Positions 5,397 through 7,383 of a stretch of DNA of 7,383 nucleotides are shown in pieces. The notes under the pieces were generated by a model. It ran no database searches, was not told where the DNA came from, and saw only the letters and a list, made by a program, of their open reading frames with translations. Both the position numbers and the translations under genes were made by a program. This stretch comes from Opitutus sp. GAS368 (GTDB lineage Bacteria > Verrucomicrobiota > Verrucomicrobiia > Opitutales > Opitutaceae). How positions within the stretch are numbered: the first letter of the stretch is position 1; the number at the start of each line of letters is the position of its first letter. The stretch is from positions 1 through 7,383 of the forward strand of contig CAMATV010000165.1 in the NCBI GenBank assembly GCA_945861235.1. The letters are read 5' to 3'.

Positions 5397-6494
5397 TCAA
5401 AGACCGAGAATAGCCCTCAGCAGCGCACCGATCAACTGGAGCGGATTGCCACCGCCTCCCTGTCCGCCCCCTGAAGGACCACCGGGCGAGCCGCCCTGCC
5501 CTTGCTGGCCGCCACTCTGACCACCGCTGCTTCCTTGGCTTCCGGCTTGGCCGGCCTGCTGACCGGACTGCCCACTTTGGCCGCCTTGTTGTCCTCCGGC
5601 GCTACCACTTTTTCCGCCCTTGGCCGAAGCGACTTTCTGGCCTCCACCTTGCTGGCCACCGCCCTCAGAACCGTCGCCGCCGTCACCGACACCGCCGCTC
5701 TTGGAGCCCTTGCCGCCTTTTTTCCCGCCCTTGCCGTCTTGGCCACCCGCTTGGTCGCCGCCCGCGCCGTCGCCGCCCTGTCCATCAAGGCCCGCCATCT
5801 GACCATCTTTTCCGCCCTTCCCTCCCTTGCCGTCTTTACCCTCGCCTCCGGCCCCGTCGCCTTGCCCATCGCCAGAGCCATCTTTCGCGATCCCTCCCTT
5901 ACCGTCACCGTCAGGATTTGTCCCAAACGCGTAGTCGTCTTTTCCATTCGGAACGCCATCCCCGTCACTGTCGGTATCCTGATCGTTAGGAATTCCATCA
6001 CCGTCCATGTCGTTGTCCTTTGAATTCGGAATGCCGTCACCATCGAGGTCTCCGTCCGGTCCGCTCTTGCCATCCTTCGACATCCGCGAACCACCGGCGC
6101 CGGCGCCCGACCCATCGCCACCACCTTTACCAAACACGCCAGAATAGGTGAACTTTACATAGTCGACCTTGCTCGAGGTAAGATTGGGCCGATTCCGGAT
6201 CGCCGCATCACGCACGGCCTCGAGCTCCCACTTCTTCTTCCGTGCCGCCTCGCTGTCCGCCAAGGGCCCAAACAGGTAGGTCAGGTTCTCGTGTTTGTAG
6301 CGCACATACCAGCCCTCGTCGCTAGGCCCAATGCCACTGATATTGATCCCTGCATATTTTTGACGAAAATCGTCGGCGGGCAGTTGCCAGAGGTCGTCGA
6401 TCGCCTCGACCGGATAAATCAACGTCGCGGCCTGCGCGAGTGTCGCCGCCAATAAAAACACCGACAGTGGGAGCCAAGAGCGGAAATTTTTCAC
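5397..6494 (-). CDS. Secreted Gly-rich protein with thrombospondin type-3 repeats
   Basis: Seen: 365 residues from a GTG start (6494-6492). This start was chosen because it directly precedes a good Sec signal peptide (KNFRSWLPLSVFLLAATLAQA, cut probably after Ala22); no ATG is nearby and the Shine-Dalgarno is weak. The mature N-terminal part, about 23-121, is a compact ordinary-composition domain I do not recognise, with LIYPVEAIDDLWQLP, GWYVRYKHENLTYLFG and KVDYVKFTYSGVF. Residues 147-199 hold thrombospondin type-3-like repeats (DGDLDGDGIPN, DNDMDGDGIPN, DTDSDGDGVPN), which in known families bind calcium. Residues 200-350 are Gly-rich, first with Asp and Lys (KDGKGGKGGKDG), then with Gln and Ser (GGQSGQSGQQAG). 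The chain ends in a hydrophobic tail, NPLQLIGALLRAILGL. Probably an exported surface or matrix-like protein. It follows the upstream secreted-protein gene by 34 nt on the same strand, so likely one transcript. Function unknown. Confidence 0.8.
   Translation of the reverse strand: MKNFRSWLPLSVFLLAATLAQAATLIYPVEAIDDLWQLPADDFRQKYAGINISGIGPSDEGWYVRYKHENLTYLFGPLADSEAARKKKWELEAVRDAAIRNRPNLTSSKVDYVKFTYSGVFGKGGGDGSGAGAGGSRMSKDGKSGPDGDLDGDGIPNSKDNDMDGDGIPNDQDTDSDGDGVPNGKDDYAFGTNPDGDGKGGIAKDGSGDGQGDGAGGEGKDGKGGKGGKDGQMAGLDGQGGDGAGGDQAGGQDGKGGKKGGKGSKSGGVGDGGDGSEGGGQQGGGQKVASAKGGKSGSAGGQQGGQSGQSGQQAGQAGSQGSSGGQSGGQQGQGGSPGGPSGGGQGGGGNPLQLIGALLRAILGL
5445..5897 (-). repeat. Low-complexity Gly-rich coding tract
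   Basis: This encodes residues 200-350 of the secreted protein. Composition shifts along the tract from Gly/Asp/Lys to Gly/Gln/Ser. The coding strand is made of GGN-rich imperfect short units rather than one exact tandem repeat. Such tracts can expand or contract by slippage between strains, which is inference here. Confidence 0.8.
5898..6056 (-). repeat. Thrombospondin type-3-like calcium repeats
   Basis: Residues 147-199 contain three tandem units of the form DxDxDGDGxPN: LDGDGIPNSKDN, MDGDGIPNDQDT and SDGDGVPNGKDD. A closing TNPDGDG follows. The regular Asp spacing with GIPN/GVPN is the hallmark of type-3 repeats found in many bacterial surface proteins, where the Asp residues chelate calcium. 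Confidence 0.9.
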
Positions 6495-6528
6495 AAGATG
6501 GGGATATCCAAATGTAGCGAGAATTAAC

Positions 6529-7275
6529 CTACAGCCCAGCCGGCATGACCCGCCCTCTTTCGACGCCCTTGTTGCCGCTGTTGCCGGAAGAACCCTTCGC
6601 CGCACCACCGGTCGCCTTCTCCATCTGCTGGGTGTTCCCGGCGGGGACTTGGGCCCCGACCACCCCGGGCGCATTGGCCGCGGGCTTAATTTGCCTCGCC
6701 GGATCGCCGATCGCGACCGGCTGAGGTTTCTTCGTATTCGGATCTGGCGCGCCACCCTGCCCAGCCGGACCAGCCGATTCGTCCGTCTGGAGTTCGGCGA
6801 CCTGAATGCCCTCGGCCTTGGCATTGGGATCGTTTTGACCACCACTCGGTCCCCCGGGTGCCCCACCCTTCGGTGGCTCCTGCCCTGCTTGCGGTTGTCC
6901 GCCGGCCGCGCCTCCACCCTGCGGCATAGCAGCCTGAGCGCCCTGCGCGCCCTTGGGGTCCGCTTGGCCACCACCCGAAGGCATTCCGGGCGGCGGTTGC
7001 TGCCCACCGACTTTATCGCTCTTGGAGTTTTCGTCCCCTGGTATCTCGAACTCACCGAGCATGCCGTGTTCAGATTTTTTCTCGGGCAACTGAGTCGACC
7101 CATCAAGCAACGCCGGATCGGGCAAGGGACCGCGCGCCGAAGCTCGACCCGCATTCTTTTGAGCCGACGTCGCGGGGCCGGTAGCCGATGAACTGCGCGT
7201 GTCCTGGGCCGCGAGGTGCGAGGCCGCGATCAACACTGCTGCAAAAAGAGGGAGGCCGAGTGGGCGGTGGTGCAT
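6529..7275 (-). CDS. Secreted, disordered Gly/Pro/Gln-rich protein
   Basis: Seen: 248 residues from ATG (7275-7273). The N-terminus is a Sec-type signal peptide: basic MHHR, a hydrophobic core LPLFAAVLIAA, and a likely cut near SHLAAQ. The rest is low-complexity and predicted disordered by eye. Residues 60-90 are charged (PEKKSEHGMLGEFEIPGDEN), 91-150 are Gly/Gln/Pro/Ala-rich (GGQQPPPGMPSGGGQ, GGAPGGPSGGQ), and 155-200 are of mixed composition (EGIQVAELQTDES, KKPQPVAIGDPARQIKP). A Gly/Asn/Ser-rich end finishes in ERGRVMPAGL. The mixed blocks within the disorder may be short binding motifs. There are no cysteines and no recognised domain. It lies 12 nt after the partial upstream gene and 34 nt before the type-3 repeat protein, so these are probably co-transcribed. 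The shared secretion signal and glycine-rich character suggest a shared extracellular role, but no function can be named. Confidence 0.75.
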   Translation of the reverse strand: MHHRPLGLPLFAAVLIAASHLAAQDTRSSSATGPATSAQKNAGRASARGPLPDPALLDGSTQLPEKKSEHGMLGEFEIPGDENSKSDKVGGQQPPPGMPSGGGQADPKGAQGAQAAMPQGGGAAGGQPQAGQEPPKGGAPGGPSGGQNDPNAKAEGIQVAELQTDESAGPAGQGGAPDPNTKKPQPVAIGDPARQIKPAANAPGVVGAQVPAGNTQQMEKATGGAAKGSSGNSGNKGVERGRVMPAGL

Positions 7276-7287
7276 GGTGACGGAAAG

Positions 7288-7383
7288 TCAGGTGCGATCC
7301 GCAGCAAATTGGCAAATGACCGTCACCGTCGGCGGTGTCGTTCCATTGCGCACTTGGAGCAAAATGAGCACGTCCGTATACCC
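7288..7383 (-). CDS. 3' end of an unidentified gene
   Basis: From the right edge the minus strand reads 31 codons in frame, starting GYTDVLILLQVRNGTTP and ending QFAADRT, before TGA (7290-7288). The codons have GC-rich third positions like the neighbours. The stop lies 12 nt before the ATG of the secreted protein, as expected in an operon. The visible part alternates hydrophobic and polar residues, suggesting beta strands. The length is too short to identify a family, and the call depends on frame quality alone. Confidence 0.45.
   Translation of the reverse strand, partial: GYTDVLILLQVRNGTTPPTVTVICQFAADRT

Noticed and set aside
5445..6056. CRISPR-like or tandem DNA array
   Set aside because: The repetitiveness comes from Gly-rich and Asp-rich codons in one open frame. 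Units are imperfect and lack spacer structure.
6495..7154. Long upstream extension of the type-3 repeat protein frame
   Set aside because: It is an open but Arg-rich out-of-frame reading of the disordered-protein gene, lacking protein-like composition. The signal peptide right after GTG 6494 fixes the start.

Overview
The window looks like chromosomal DNA from a GC-rich Gram-negative bacterium. Lipoprotein and Sec-type signals, a proton-channel protein with periplasm-facing partners, weak Shine-Dalgarno sequences and GC-rich third codon positions would fit a member of the Verrucomicrobiota (Opitutaceae-like) or a relative in the PVC group. That placement is inference from gene style; no rRNA or marker gene is present.

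Layout: (1) 9-695, minus strand: a glycine-zipper, coiled-coil candidate lipoprotein. (2) 696-895: a divergent, partly AT-rich intergenic region with a 10-bp palindrome and a candidate minus-strand promoter. (3) 896-5333, plus strand: a compact four-gene operon. It encodes a four-TM MotA/TolQ/ExbB-family channel protein, an Hsp70/actin-fold ATPase-like protein with a C-terminal segment resembling a degenerate FHA domain, and two successive proteins built as one N-terminal TM helix, a coiled coil and a von Willebrand factor A (VWA) domain. Gaps are 10 and 19 nt, and the last two genes share an ATGA overlap. (4) 5334-5396: a short convergent gap without a convincing terminator. (5) 5397-7383, minus strand: a second gene set, transcribed from the right edge towards the middle. 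It has the 3' end of an unidentified gene, then a secreted disordered Gly/Pro/Gln-rich protein, then a secreted protein with a small N-terminal domain, thrombospondin type-3 (calcium-binding) repeats and a long glycine-rich tail.

The most interesting unit is the four-gene operon. Both VWA proteins start with almost the same transmembrane segment (21 of 22 residues identical, although the DNA differs at 13 of 66 bases). It carries an Asp near the start of the helix, placed as in the proton-carrying helix of ExbD, TolR and MotB. I infer that the VWA proteins are the ExbD/MotB-like partners of the MotA/TolQ channel. That would make an ion-driven stator whose periplasmic arms end in VWA domains rather than peptidoglycan- or TonB-binding domains. 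The two VWA domains are not equivalent: the first has lost key metal-site (MIDAS) residues (Arg replaces the first Asp), while the second keeps the DTSGS motif. This suggests an asymmetric pair of one metal-binding and one structural arm. The Hsp70/FHA-like protein would be the cytosolic component. A link to the secreted calcium-binding and Gly-rich proteins on the facing strand is possible but rests on proximity only.
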